Positions 15,932 to 24,160 of a stretch of DNA of 43,710 nt are shown here, in pieces. Within the stretch, counting starts at the first letter, position 1, and the number at the start of each line of letters is the position of its first letter. Location: NCBI GenBank assembly GCA_035276085.1, contig DATELY010000102.1, positions 1-43,710 of the forward strand, given 5' to 3'. The DNA is from DATELY01 sp035276085. Lineage in GTDB: Bacteria > Pseudomonadota > Gammaproteobacteria > Steroidobacterales > Steroidobacteraceae. Made by a program: the position numbers and the translations under genes. The notes under the pieces were generated by a model. The model worked only from the letters and a program-made list of their open reading frames with translations, did no database searches and was not told the origin of the DNA.

Positions 15932-16720
15932 ATGCCCGTGAGTATCGCCCTTGCCGCGCCCGCCGCTCAGGCGCGGGCACAGCGTTTGTTCGTCATCCTC
16001 ACCGGAATATTCGTCACCAATGCACTCATTGCCGAATTCGTCGGCGTGAAGATCTTTGCGTTGGAGCCGACGCTTGGCATCCAGCCCTGGAACTGGAGCC
16101 TCTTCGGTCAGAGCGGCTCGTTGTCCTTCACGGCCGGTGTATTGCTCTGGCCGTTCGTGTTCGTGTTCACGGATGTGATCAACGAGTACTTCGGCGAGCG
16201 CGGTGTGCGCTTCATCTCCTGGCTCACGATCGGCTTGATCGCGTACGCGTTCCTGGCGGCCTATGTGACGATCGGCCTGGATCCGGCCGACTGGTGGCGG
16301 GTCGTGAACCGCGAGCGCGGCGTCCCCGATATGCAGGCTGCATTCGCCAATGTGTTCGGTCAGGGACTGTGGACCATCGCCGGCTCGATGGTTGCGTTTT
16401 TGCTCGGCCAGTTGATCGACGTCACGGTGTTCCATCGCATCCGCCGCGTCACAGGCGAACGCTGGGTCTGGTTGCGCGCCACGGGCTCGACAGCGATATC
16501 GCAGCTCATCGACAGCTTCGTCGTGCTGTACATCGCATTCGTCATCGGACCGCAACACTGGCCGACGTCGCTGTTCCTTGCGGTCGGTACGGTCAACTAT
16601 GGCTACAAGCTGCTGATGGCGGTGCTGATGATCCCGCTGATCTATCTCGTACGCCGATGGATTCACAATCACCTGGGCCACGAGCACGCGACCGAGCTGG
16701 CACGCGTGGCTGCACAGTGA
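15932..16720 (+). CDS. yhhQ: Queuosine precursor transporter YhhQ
   Basis: YhhQ-family (VUT/ECF-like) proteins import the queuosine precursors preQ0 and preQ1. The 262-residue product is polytopic with six or so helices. Family features include FVTNALIAEFVGVKIF, the acidic loop VFTDVINEYFGERGVRFISW and TAISQLIDSFVVLYIAF. The ATG at 15932 follows GGAG at good spacing; an in-frame extension to 15821 is not supported. The window also encodes QueF, so this organism appears able both to make preQ1 and to salvage precursors. Confidence 0.9.
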   Translation: MPVSIALAAPAAQARAQRLFVILTGIFVTNALIAEFVGVKIFALEPTLGIQPWNWSLFGQSGSLSFTAGVLLWPFVFVFTDVINEYFGERGVRFISWLTIGLIAYAFLAAYVTIGLDPADWWRVVNRERGVPDMQAAFANVFGQGLWTIAGSMVAFLLGQLIDVTVFHRIRRVTGERWVWLRATGSTAISQLIDSFVVLYIAFVIGPQHWPTSLFLAVGTVNYGYKLLMAVLMIPLIYLVRRWIHNHLGHEHATELARVAAQ

Positions 16721-16726
16721 CAGCGC

Positions 16727-17575
16727 CTAGAACAAGAGCTTGGCCATCGCACGCCGCGCGGCCGTGACTGCAGGTTCCTCTTCGCCGATGAGATCGAAGG
16801 CCATGACGAGCCGTTGACGCGCGGTTTCCTTGTTGGCCCGATCAGTGCGCATCTGGTCCAGCCACGTGTCGAATGCGATGGGCAGATCGCCTGCAAGCAG
16901 AGCGTGGACCGCGCGCAGGCTGCGTGCTTCGGGATCCTGTGCCGCGCGTTGCTCCAATGCGTTGATGTCGGGGTGAGCCGCACTCACTTCGCTGAAAGCA
17001 ATCCGTGCTGCCAACCGCTTGACGGCTCGATGTTGCGGCTCGCGGTTCTGCAGATCCGACAACGCCGAACGTGCGGCATCCAGATTCCCTTCCGTTGCAT
17101 CCAGCTCGGCGAGGGAGACTTGCAGCTCGACATTGTTCGGATCGCGTTCCAGTGCTGCGGTCAGCGACTGCCGGGCAGACGCGTAATCACCGCCCGCGCG
17201 CAGGTCCTCCACGAGGGGCTTGGCCTCTTCCGTTGCGGCTTGCACGTGCTGATCGAGCAGCGCGCGGATTTGTGCCTCTGACTGCACACCGACGAAGTGG
17301 CCGACGACGTTCCCGTCCTTGAACAACGCCACGGTTGGCAGGCTGCGAATTCCGATCTGCTGCGCCAACGTGGGCTCTTCGTCCGTGTTCACCTTTGCCA
17401 ACTTGAAACGCCCCGCGTAGGCCGTTGCCAAGCGATCGAGTATGGGCATCAGTTGTTTGCACGGTCCGCACCAGGGCGCCCAGAAATCGACCAGCACGGG
17501 CACCTGACGTGACGTTTCCACCACCTCTTGCATGAAGTTTTCCGTCGTGGCCACGAATGCGGTCGCTGCGCTCAT
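16727..17575 (-). CDS. cnoX: Thioredoxin-TPR co-chaperone CnoX (YbbN)
   Basis: CnoX (chaperedoxin) holds unfolding proteins under oxidative stress and hands them to GroEL or DnaK. The 282-residue protein has a thioredoxin domain (about residues 5-110) and C-terminal TPR-like repeats. The active site is WCGPC (Cys36, Cys39), with the cis-Pro segment RSLPTVALFKDG. E. coli CnoX has a degenerate SxxC-type site, so the intact CxxC here suggests real redox activity, as reported for some other proteobacterial members. It is convergent with yhhQ, 6 nt apart. Confidence 0.92.
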   Translation of the reverse strand: MSAATAFVATTENFMQEVVETSRQVPVLVDFWAPWCGPCKQLMPILDRLATAYAGRFKLAKVNTDEEPTLAQQIGIRSLPTVALFKDGNVVGHFVGVQSEAQIRALLDQHVQAATEEAKPLVEDLRAGGDYASARQSLTAALERDPNNVELQVSLAELDATEGNLDAARSALSDLQNREPQHRAVKRLAARIAFSEVSAAHPDINALEQRAAQDPEARSLRAVHALLAGDLPIAFDTWLDQMRTDRANKETARQRLVMAFDLIGEEEPAVTAARRAMAKLLF

Positions 17576-17827
17576 CGGTTTCTTTCCTCGCTATTGTCGG
17601 AACAAAGACACAGTCGACTGCCGGGTGCTCCGCCCGCACCATGACGTCTCTCAGTGGGTACGAAGTGCGGCGGATCAAGTCGAGGTGTATTAGCGCATGG
17701 GTGTATGCATTCGCTCAATGTGGGCCATGAGTAGCAAGCGACGTCCGCGGGGGGCGGGCACTCGGATAAACCGCATACGATGATTGCGTAGCCGGGCTAG
17801 CATGGGTAACGGACTGACCAGGGTTGG

Positions 17828-20800
17828 GTGATCCAGAGGGGTGCAGTGAACAAACCGGAGCTGCTTCCAGAGGCGAATGCTGGTGATGCTGCGCTCGCGG
17901 CCGCCGTCAATGCGCGCTATCTCGCACCCGAAGAGCCGCTCGTGCGCGAGCTTGCGGATCTCGCCCGCGAGCCTGAGTGGCAGACCGCTCGCGTTTCCAA
18001 TCTGGCCCGCGATCTGGTCCTGAGCGTGCGCGAGCACACACAGCGCGGGACGGGCGTCGAGGCGTTTCTCAAGCAATACGATCTGTCGTCGCAGGAAGGC
18101 GTGATCCTCATGTGTCTCGCGGAGGCGCTGCTGCGCATTCCGGACGATGACACGGCGGACAAGCTCATTGCCGACAAGATCGCCTCAGGCGACTGGCGAG
18201 CTCATCTCGGGGCTGCCGATTCGCTGTTCGTCAACGCATCGACGTGGGGACTGTTGCTGACGGGCCAGATCATGCGGCCCGCCGAGCTCGACATCCGCAA
18301 TCCTGGTGCGTTCGTCACGAGGCTCGCCGGCCGGTTGGGAGAGCCGCTGGTGCGCGCCGCGTTCCGTCAGGCGATGCGCATCATGGGCCATCAATTCGTG
18401 ATGGGCCGGACAATCGCAGAGGCGCTGGAACGTGCGCGCTCGCCGGAGCAGCGCAACTGGCGTCATTCGTTCGACATGCTCGGGGAAGCGGCTCTCACCG
18501 AGGCGGATGCGCATCGTTACTATGAGTCCTATCACGACGCCATTGCGGCCGTGGGCGCGGCGAAGTCCGAGGGAACATCGGCCGCCGACGGCGCCAGCAT
18601 TTCAGTCAAGCTGTCTGCCTTGTATCCACGCTACGAACACTCGCAACGCGCTCGCGTCTTGACCGAGTTGTATCCCCGCCTGGAATCGCTGGCGCAGTTC
18701 GCGCGTCAGCAGCGCATCGCATTCACCATCGACGCGGAAGAGGCGGATCGACTCGAGCTGCAACTGGAGCTCCTGCAGCGCCTCTGTCATTCGCAGGCAT
18801 TGGCGCGCTGGGCGGGGCTCGGTCTTGCCGTGCAGGCGTATCAGAAGCGTGGACTCGATGTCGTGCGCTGGGTGATCGAGCTCGCGCGCCGCAGCGGTCA
18901 ACGATTGAATGTGCGACTCGTGAAGGGGGCGTATTGGGACAGCGAAATCAAACGTGCCCAGGAACGTGGCCTCGCGAATTACCCCGTGTTCACCCGGAAG
19001 GTCAACACGGATGTCTCGTATCTCGCATGCGCGCGCCTGCTCCTCGCGGCGCCCGAGTCCATCCATCCGCAGTTCGCCACGCACAACGCTCACACCCTCG
19101 CATGGATCGTGGATACGGCGGGAGAGCTGGCCAGAACGCGCGGCAGCGTGCCGGCTTTCGAGTTCCAGCGGTTGCACGGGATGGGCGAGGAACTCTACGA
19201 AGAGGTCTTGCGGCGTTGGCCAAACGTCGCCTGCCGCGTCTATGCGCCGGTTGGATCGCACGAACAGCTGCTGCCCTATCTCGTGCGCCGATTGCTGGAG
19301 AACGGTGCGAACACGTCCTTCGTTCATCGCATTCTCGATCCTGCTGTGTCGATCGGCAGCATCGTGGCGGACCCTGTTGCTCAGGTCGACGCCTCTCCAC
19401 ACGTCGCGAATCCGCGTATTCCATTGCCGCCCGATTTGTTCGGGGAGGAGCGCCGCAATTCGCGCGGAGTGAATCTCACGGACAGCACGGAGCTGCAAAC
19501 GTTGGCGCGTGGTCTGGCGGAGGCAACCGATCGACCCTGGCGCGCGCAACCGTTGATCGGCGGGCGCCAATGGGATGGCGAGCAGCGCGCCGTGCGCAAT
19601 CCGGCACGCACGGAGGAGGTCGTCGGCAACATCGTGCATGCCGATGCAGCCGCAGTCGATGCGGCGCTTGCAGAGGCGCACGCTGCGCAACCCGAGTGGG
19701 ATGCGACTCCTGCCGAGCAGCGCGCGTCGATACTCTTACGGGCAGCCGATCTCATGGAGACGCGCATGCCGCAGTTCATTGCTCGTTGCGTGCGCGAGGC
19801 CGGCAGGAACATTCCGGACAGCATTGCGGAGGTGCGCGAAGCGGTCGACTTCCTGCGCTACTACGCCCGTCGTGCAGTCGACGACTTCGCGCATCCGCAA
19901 GCCTTGCGTGGTGTAACGGGAGAAAGTAACGACCTGAGTCTGCACGGCCGCGGCGTGTTCGCGTGCATCAGCCCCTGGAACTTCCCGCTGTCGATCTTCA
20001 CGGGCCAGATTGCGGCGGCGCTTGCAGCGGGGAATGGCGTGCTCGCAAAGCCGGCGGAACAAACGCCACTCATTGCCGCGCTGACGATTGCAACGTTGCA
20101 CGAAGCCGGTGTGCCGACGCAGGTGCTGCACTTCGTTCCAGGCGATGGCGCGGTCGTGGGTGCCCGTGCCGTTGCCGATGCGCGCACGGCCGGCGTGGCA
20201 TTCACCGGATCCACGGAAACGGCGCAAGCGATCCACCGTGCGCTGGCACAACGTTCGGGGCCGATCGGCACGCTGATCGCAGAGACGGGTGGTCAGAACG
20301 CGATGATCGTCGACAGCTCGGCGCTGCCCGAGCAGGTCGTACTCGATGTCGTGCAATCCGCGTTCAACAGCGCGGGTCAACGCTGCTCGGCACTGCGTGC
20401 GTTGTTCGTGCAGGATGACATTGCGGATCGCGTGCTGGAGCTGCTCGCAGGCCACATGGATGAGCTGGTGGTGGGCGATCCGGGCCGATTGCAAACCGAC
20501 GTGGGCCCTGTCATCGATGAAGCCGCGCGCCAATCATTGCTGGCACATGTAGCCGGCGTGAGTGCGCAAAGCCGCTGGCGGCATCAGGTACGGCTCGGAC
20601 CACAGCATGAGCCCGGCCTGTTTTTCCCGCCAACGGCCATCGAGCTGCCACGTTTCGATCTGCTGACGCGTGAGATTTTCGGACCCATCGCGCACATCAT
20701 CCGTTTCGACGCCGATCGACTGACCGCCGTCATCGATGCCATCAACACATCGGGCTACGGGCTCACGCTCGGTATTCACAGCCGCATCGATACGACCGTG

Positions 20801-21022
20801 CGGGAGATCGTTGCGCGCGCACGCGTCGGCAACATCTACGTGAATCGCAACATGATCGGCGCCGTGGTGGGCGTGCAGCCCTTCGGCGGCCGCGGACTCT
20901 CAGGAACCGGGCCGAAAGCGGGCGGTCCTTACTATCTGCATCGCTTCGCCACGGAGCGCACGTTGACGATCAACACGGCGGCTGTGGGAGGCAATGCCAG
21001 CCTGTTGGCGCTCGGTGACTGA
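17828..21022 (+). CDS. putA: Bifunctional proline dehydrogenase/glutamate semialdehyde dehydrogenase PutA
   Basis: PutA oxidises proline to P5C with FAD and then P5C/glutamate semialdehyde to glutamate with NAD+. The 1064-residue protein has an N-terminal helical arm, the PRODH barrel (EEADRLELQLELL, YQKRGLDVV, RLVKGAYWDSEIK, about 240-480) and an ALDH domain with FACISPWNFPLSIFTGQIAA, ETGGQNAMIVD and the catalytic cysteine in NSAGQRCSALRALF. The N-terminal ribbon-helix-helix DNA-binding domain of trifunctional E. coli PutA (1320 residues) is absent, so it should not repress its own gene. A second GTG at 17846 with AGAGGGG upstream is an equally credible start. It runs convergent to the suf/sixA operon. 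Confidence 0.96.
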   Translation: MIQRGAVNKPELLPEANAGDAALAAAVNARYLAPEEPLVRELADLAREPEWQTARVSNLARDLVLSVREHTQRGTGVEAFLKQYDLSSQEGVILMCLAEALLRIPDDDTADKLIADKIASGDWRAHLGAADSLFVNASTWGLLLTGQIMRPAELDIRNPGAFVTRLAGRLGEPLVRAAFRQAMRIMGHQFVMGRTIAEALERARSPEQRNWRHSFDMLGEAALTEADAHRYYESYHDAIAAVGAAKSEGTSAADGASISVKLSALYPRYEHSQRARVLTELYPRLESLAQFARQQRIAFTIDAEEADRLELQLELLQRLCHSQALARWAGLGLAVQAYQKRGLDVVRWVIELARRSGQRLNVRLVKGAYWDSEIKRAQERGLANYPVFTRKVNTDVSYLACARLLLAAPESIHPQFATHNAHTLAWIVDTAGELARTRGSVPAFEFQRLHGMGEELYEEVLRRWPNVACRVYAPVGSHEQLLPYLVRRLLENGANTSFVHRILDPAVSIGSIVADPVAQVDASPHVANPRIPLPPDLFGEERRNSRGVNLTDSTELQTLARGLAEATDRPWRAQPLIGGRQWDGEQRAVRNPARTEEVVGNIVHADAAAVDAALAEAHAAQPEWDATPAEQRASILLRAADLMETRMPQFIARCVREAGRNIPDSIAEVREAVDFLRYYARRAVDDFAHPQALRGVTGESNDLSLHGRGVFACISPWNFPLSIFTGQIAAALAAGNGVLAKPAEQTPLIAALTIATLHEAGVPTQVLHFVPGDGAVVGARAVADARTAGVAFTGSTETAQAIHRALAQRSGPIGTLIAETGGQNAMIVDSSALPEQVVLDVVQSAFNSAGQRCSALRALFVQDDIADRVLELLAGHMDELVVGDPGRLQTDVGPVIDEAARQSLLAHVAGVSAQSRWRHQVRLGPQHEPGLFFPPTAIELPRFDLLTREIFGPIAHIIRFDADRLTAVIDAINTSGYGLTLGIHSRIDTTVREIVARARVGNIYVNRNMIGAVVGVQPFGGRGLSGTGPKAGGPYYLHRFATERTLTINTAAVGGNASLLALGD

Positions 21023-21054
21023 GTCGCGGCCATGAACTTTGATGAGCCGATCAT

Positions 21055-21083
21055 CCGTTCACCCTGAGCCTGTCGAAGGGCTC
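21055..21083. repeat. Dispersed proteobacterial intergenic repeat
   Basis: The core GTTCACCCTGAGCCTGTCG plus AAGGG between convergent putA and sixA matches a short repeat scattered between genes in many proteobacterial genomes (reverse form contains TTCGACAGGCTCAGG, which translates as the tell-tale RQAQGE). I know it from memory. Only one copy is in this window. Confidence 0.6.
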
Positions 21084-21098
21084 CTGAAGCGGCCACGT

Positions 21099-21593
21099 CT
21101 AGATCTTCTGCGGATAATCGAACTCGACACTCACGCCCAGGTTCCATCCCAAGTCGCGCCAGTGAGCAATATCGAATTCCATCCGGACGACGGCGCACGT
21201 GGGCATGTTGTCGATGCGTCGCTCGCTCGAGAGTTGATCGGCGCATTCGCCGATGCCGGGATTGTGGCCGACGATGCACACGTGGCTGGCAGTGCCGCCG
21301 ACGTCGCAGATCAGCGCGAGTATGTCTTTGGGCGATGCGAGATACAGACGCTCGCGCTTCTGAACGGAGGAGGGCGGCAGGCCCAATTCGTGGGCGATGT
21401 GCTGTGCGGTGTCGAGCGCACGCAGCGCGGGGCTCGTCATGAACAAGTCGGGTTTGGAACCTTGCGCATGCAGCCACCGACCCATCTTCTTCGCATCGCG
21501 CACCCCGCGCGCCTCCAGCGCTCGATCCCAGTCGGCCTGGCCCGCGAGCGCCGGAGCAGCCGTGGCGTGCCGAATCAGCGTGAGCTGCTTCAT
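21099..21593 (-). CDS. sixA: Phosphohistidine phosphatase SixA
   Basis: SixA removes phosphate from histidine residues of phosphotransfer proteins; in E. coli the nitrogen PTS (NPr) is a reported target. The 164-residue product is a minimal histidine phosphatase with the nucleophile motif LIRHATAA (His9), a second motif MTSPALRALDTAQHIAHELG and the distal His in VGHNPGIGE. Its ATG overlaps the end of the Rieske ferredoxin gene by 4 nt, making it the last gene of the suf operon. This linkage is unusual to me. Confidence 0.92.
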   Translation of the reverse strand: MKQLTLIRHATAAPALAGQADWDRALEARGVRDAKKMGRWLHAQGSKPDLFMTSPALRALDTAQHIAHELGLPPSSVQKRERLYLASPKDILALICDVGGTASHVCIVGHNPGIGECADQLSSERRIDNMPTCAVVRMEFDIAHWRDLGWNLGVSVEFDYPQKI

Positions 21594-21898
21594 GTGGCGC
21601 TCACTTCCACGATGCCGTTGTTGATGCGCGTGGCATAGGTGCGAACAGGTTCGTATGCAGGCGGCGTCAGCGCAGCGCCGGTGCGCAAGCAGAAGCGGGC
21701 ACCGTGACGCGGGCAGATCACGACGTCATCTTCGACGACACCGCCTGCCAAGCCACCGCCATCGTGGGTGCACACATCTTCGACCGCGAAGAACTCCCCG
21801 CCGACATTGAATACGGCGACGAAGCGGTCATCGACTTCGACCTGCGCATAATCACCCGGTGCAATGGAGTCCGCCGGAGCGACCGGAACCCACATCAC
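21590..21898 (-). CDS. Rieske 2Fe-2S ferredoxin in the suf operon
   Basis: The 102-residue protein is a stand-alone Rieske ferredoxin of the type seen as dioxygenase electron carriers. The cluster ligands are complete: CTHDGGGL (Cys43, His45) and CPRHGARF (Cys62, His65). No dioxygenase gene is nearby; instead it overlaps sufT upstream and sixA downstream by 4 nt each. It may be an electron donor for Fe-S assembly or simply a client made with the machinery. The start is ATG 21898; a second Met follows directly. Confidence 0.93.
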   Translation of the reverse strand: MMWVPVAPADSIAPGDYAQVEVDDRFVAVFNVGGEFFAVEDVCTHDGGGLAGGVVEDDVVICPRHGARFCLRTGAALTPPAYEPVRTYATRINNGIVEVSAT

Positions 21899-22446
21899 AT
21901 CATTCCGGTCTGCAAGCGCGCCGCCTCACTCATCATCGTCTGGTTCCAGGGCGGGTCGAATACGAGCTCCACATCGGCGAGCTTGATCGTGGGAATGATT
22001 TCGACTTTGTCGCGCACGTCCTGCACGAGCACATCGCCCATGCCGCAGCCGGGTGCCGTCAAGGTCATCTTGATACGGACGATGCGCTCCCCATCCGCTT
22101 CGCGCTCGATCTCGCAGGAGTAGACCAGGCCGAGATCGACGACGTTGATCGGGATCTCCGGGTCGTAACAGCTCTTCATCTGCTCCCACACCAGCTCCTT
22201 GACGTCGTCGTCGGTGGCATTCGGCGGTAGCTCGGGAATCGCGACGATCTCCTTCCCTAGGGCATCGGCATCCTTGCCGGCGATGCGGAAGAGGTTGCCC
22301 TCGATGTAGACCGTAAAGCTGCCTCCCAGCGCCTGGGTGATGAAGCCCGTCTTGCCTTCCTTCAGATTGACGGTCACACCCGCCGGCACGATGACGGCTT
22401 CGACATCGCGCTGGATGGTGACAGGCTCTTGTTCGTGGCGGTACAC
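21895..22446 (-). CDS. sufT: Fe-S maturation protein SufT (DUF59/MIP18 family)
   Basis: SufT helps deliver Fe-S clusters to client proteins under high demand. The 183-residue product has an N-terminal extension (residues 1-80, including GKTGFITQALGGSFTVYIEG) typical of the SufT subtype and a C-terminal MIP18/DUF59 domain with YDPEIPINVVDLGLVYSCEI and the Cys segment TLTAPGCGMGDVL. It lies 14 nt after sufU and overlaps the Rieske gene by 4 nt. Confidence 0.93.
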   Translation of the reverse strand: MYRHEQEPVTIQRDVEAVIVPAGVTVNLKEGKTGFITQALGGSFTVYIEGNLFRIAGKDADALGKEIVAIPELPPNATDDDVKELVWEQMKSCYDPEIPINVVDLGLVYSCEIEREADGERIVRIKMTLTAPGCGMGDVLVQDVRDKVEIIPTIKLADVELVFDPPWNQTMMSEAARLQTGMM

Positions 22447-22460
22447 GGTGGATCTCGAAA

Positions 22461-22907
22461 TTACTCGGTGGTCGCGGGCTTATCCGCGTGGTGTAGCGCC
22501 GCGCGCAGCGTATGCCAGCACAGGCTGGCGCACTTCACGCGGGCGGGAAACTCGCGCACGCCGGACAGCGCGGCGAGCTTGCCCAGACTGGCTGGATCGA
22601 CCTGGGCGTCATGCTCGGTCAGCAGCGAGTGCACTTGCTCGAAGAGTCGTTCGAACTCGTTCAACGTCTTGCCGCGAACGGCTTCGGTCAGCAACGACGC
22701 CGAAGCAACCGATATCGCGCAACCGGCACCTTCGAACTTCACGTCCTGCAGACGCTCGCCGTCGAGGTTCGCATAGATCGTCAATCGATCGCCGCACAGC
22801 GGATTGTGGCCATCCGCATGGGCGTCCGCGGGTTCGAGCTTGCCGAAGTTACGCGGGTTGCGGTTGTGGTCGACGATGACGTCGCGGTAGAGATCCTTGA
22901 GATCCAT
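22461..22907 (-). CDS. sufU: SufU-type sulfur-transfer/scaffold protein
   Basis: SufU accepts sulfur from SufS and passes it to the SufBCD scaffold; in Firmicutes it is a zinc-dependent sulfurtransferase. The 148-residue product starts MDLKDLYRDVIVDHNRNPRN. It has the ligand residues Cys38 and Asp40 (LCGD), Cys63 (EGAGCAIS) and Cys126 (VKCASLCWHTL), with a 60-residue gap between the last two as in SufU rather than IscU. No sufE or sufA is present in the operon, so SufU probably takes the SufE role. ATG 22907 is used because the longer upstream frame lies inside sufS. Confidence 0.93.
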   Translation of the reverse strand: MDLKDLYRDVIVDHNRNPRNFGKLEPADAHADGHNPLCGDRLTIYANLDGERLQDVKFEGAGCAISVASASLLTEAVRGKTLNEFERLFEQVHSLLTEHDAQVDPASLGKLAALSGVREFPARVKCASLCWHTLRAALHHADKPATTE

Positions 22908-22909
22908 GC

Positions 22910-24160
22910 TTAACTCAACATGCGCCGGGCCTCGCCGAGCGCGGCGACGAGCTGATCGACTTCGGCGAAGGTGTTGTAGAAGGAAAAGGATGCGCGCGCG
23001 GTGGCGGGCACGTTGAAGAAGTCCATGACCGGCATCGCGCAATGATGTCCGGTGCGGATCGCGACACCTTCGGTGTCGACGATCGTACCGATGTCGTGCG
23101 GGTGAATGCCGTCCAGTACGAAAGACACGACGGCCGCTTTCTTCTCGGCCGTGCCGATGATCCGCAAGCCGGGAACCCGCGACAGTGTGTCTGTGGCATA
23201 GACCAGCAATTCGTGCTCGTACGCAGCGATGCGGTCCATACCGATCGTGGTCAGGTAGTCGATGGCCGCGCCGAGCCCGATCACGCCAGCGATATCCGGC
23301 GTGCCTGCCTCGAACTTCCACGGTATCTGATTGAACTGCGTGCGCTCGAAGGTGACCGACAGGATCATGTCGCCGCCGCCCTGCCAGGGTGGCATTGCTT
23401 CGAGCAACGACTCGCGGCCATAGAGCACGCCGACGCCGGTGGGGCCGATCATCTTGTGGGCGGAGAAGCAGTAGAAGTCGCAATCCAGCGCGCGGACGTC
23501 GACGGCCTGATGCGGCACTGCCTGTGCACCATCGAGCAACACGGGGATGCCACGCTGTTTCGCCGCGGCGATGAAGCGCTCCACGGGAACGATGGTGCCG
23601 AGGGCATTTGAGACATGAGCCAATGCGAGCAGCTTCGTGCGCTCGCTCAGCAGCTCGATGAAGCGGTCGTATTCGACCTCGCCGCGCTGATTGATGGGAA
23701 TGACTTTGAGCTGTGCGCCGGTCTGCTCGCACAAGAGCTGCCAGGGCACGATGTTGGCGTGATGCTCGAGGCCGGAGATGAGAATTTCATCGCCGGGCTG
23801 GAAGCGGCTGCGACCGTAGGACTGCGCAACCAGGTTGATTGCTTCCGTCGTGCCGCGCGTAAAGATGATCTCGCGGGAGCTTGCAGCGTTGATGAAGTGT
23901 CGCACCCGATCGCGGGCGCCTTCGAACGCATCGGTGGCTCTCTGGCTCAACGTGTGCACGCCGCGATGCACGTTCGCGTGGTCATGCTCGTAATAGCGGC
24001 TGATGGCATCGATCACGGACTGAGGACGCTGGCTCGAGGCCGCGTTGTCGAGGAACGCGAGCGGCTTGCCTCGAATCTGCTGGTCGAGGATCGGGAAATC
24101 GCGCCGCACGGCTTCGACATCGAACGTCGTGGCACGCTGGAGTGGACGACTCGCGCTCAT
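22910..24160 (-). CDS. sufS: Cysteine desulfurase SufS
   Basis: SufS is a group II PLP-dependent cysteine desulfurase that mobilises sulfur as a persulfide. The 416-residue product has the PLP lysine in DFYCFSAHKMIGPTGVG (Lys236), the histidine stack ILISGLEHHANIVPW and the persulfide cysteine in RTGHHCAMPVMDFF (Cys374). The first ATG overlaps sufD by 4 nt and gives a normal N-terminus (DFPILDQQIRGKPLAFLDNA). sufU begins 2 nt after its stop, tight coupling that fits the SufS-SufU pair working together. Confidence 0.97.
   Translation of the reverse strand: MSASRPLQRATTFDVEAVRRDFPILDQQIRGKPLAFLDNAASSQRPQSVIDAISRYYEHDHANVHRGVHTLSQRATDAFEGARDRVRHFINAASSREIIFTRGTTEAINLVAQSYGRSRFQPGDEILISGLEHHANIVPWQLLCEQTGAQLKVIPINQRGEVEYDRFIELLSERTKLLALAHVSNALGTIVPVERFIAAAKQRGIPVLLDGAQAVPHQAVDVRALDCDFYCFSAHKMIGPTGVGVLYGRESLLEAMPPWQGGGDMILSVTFERTQFNQIPWKFEAGTPDIAGVIGLGAAIDYLTTIGMDRIAAYEHELLVYATDTLSRVPGLRIIGTAEKKAAVVSFVLDGIHPHDIGTIVDTEGVAIRTGHHCAMPVMDFFNVPATARASFSFYNTFAEVDQLVAALGEARRMLS

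Noticed and set aside
17576..17827. Regulatory RNA or small gene in the 252-nt spacer between cnoX and putA
   Set aside because: I see no convincing hairpin, riboswitch core or conserved promoter; it probably holds the two divergent promoters.
18602..19690. Long frames within putA on other strands and frames
   Set aside because: They lie wholly within a conserved enzyme with intact active-site motifs.
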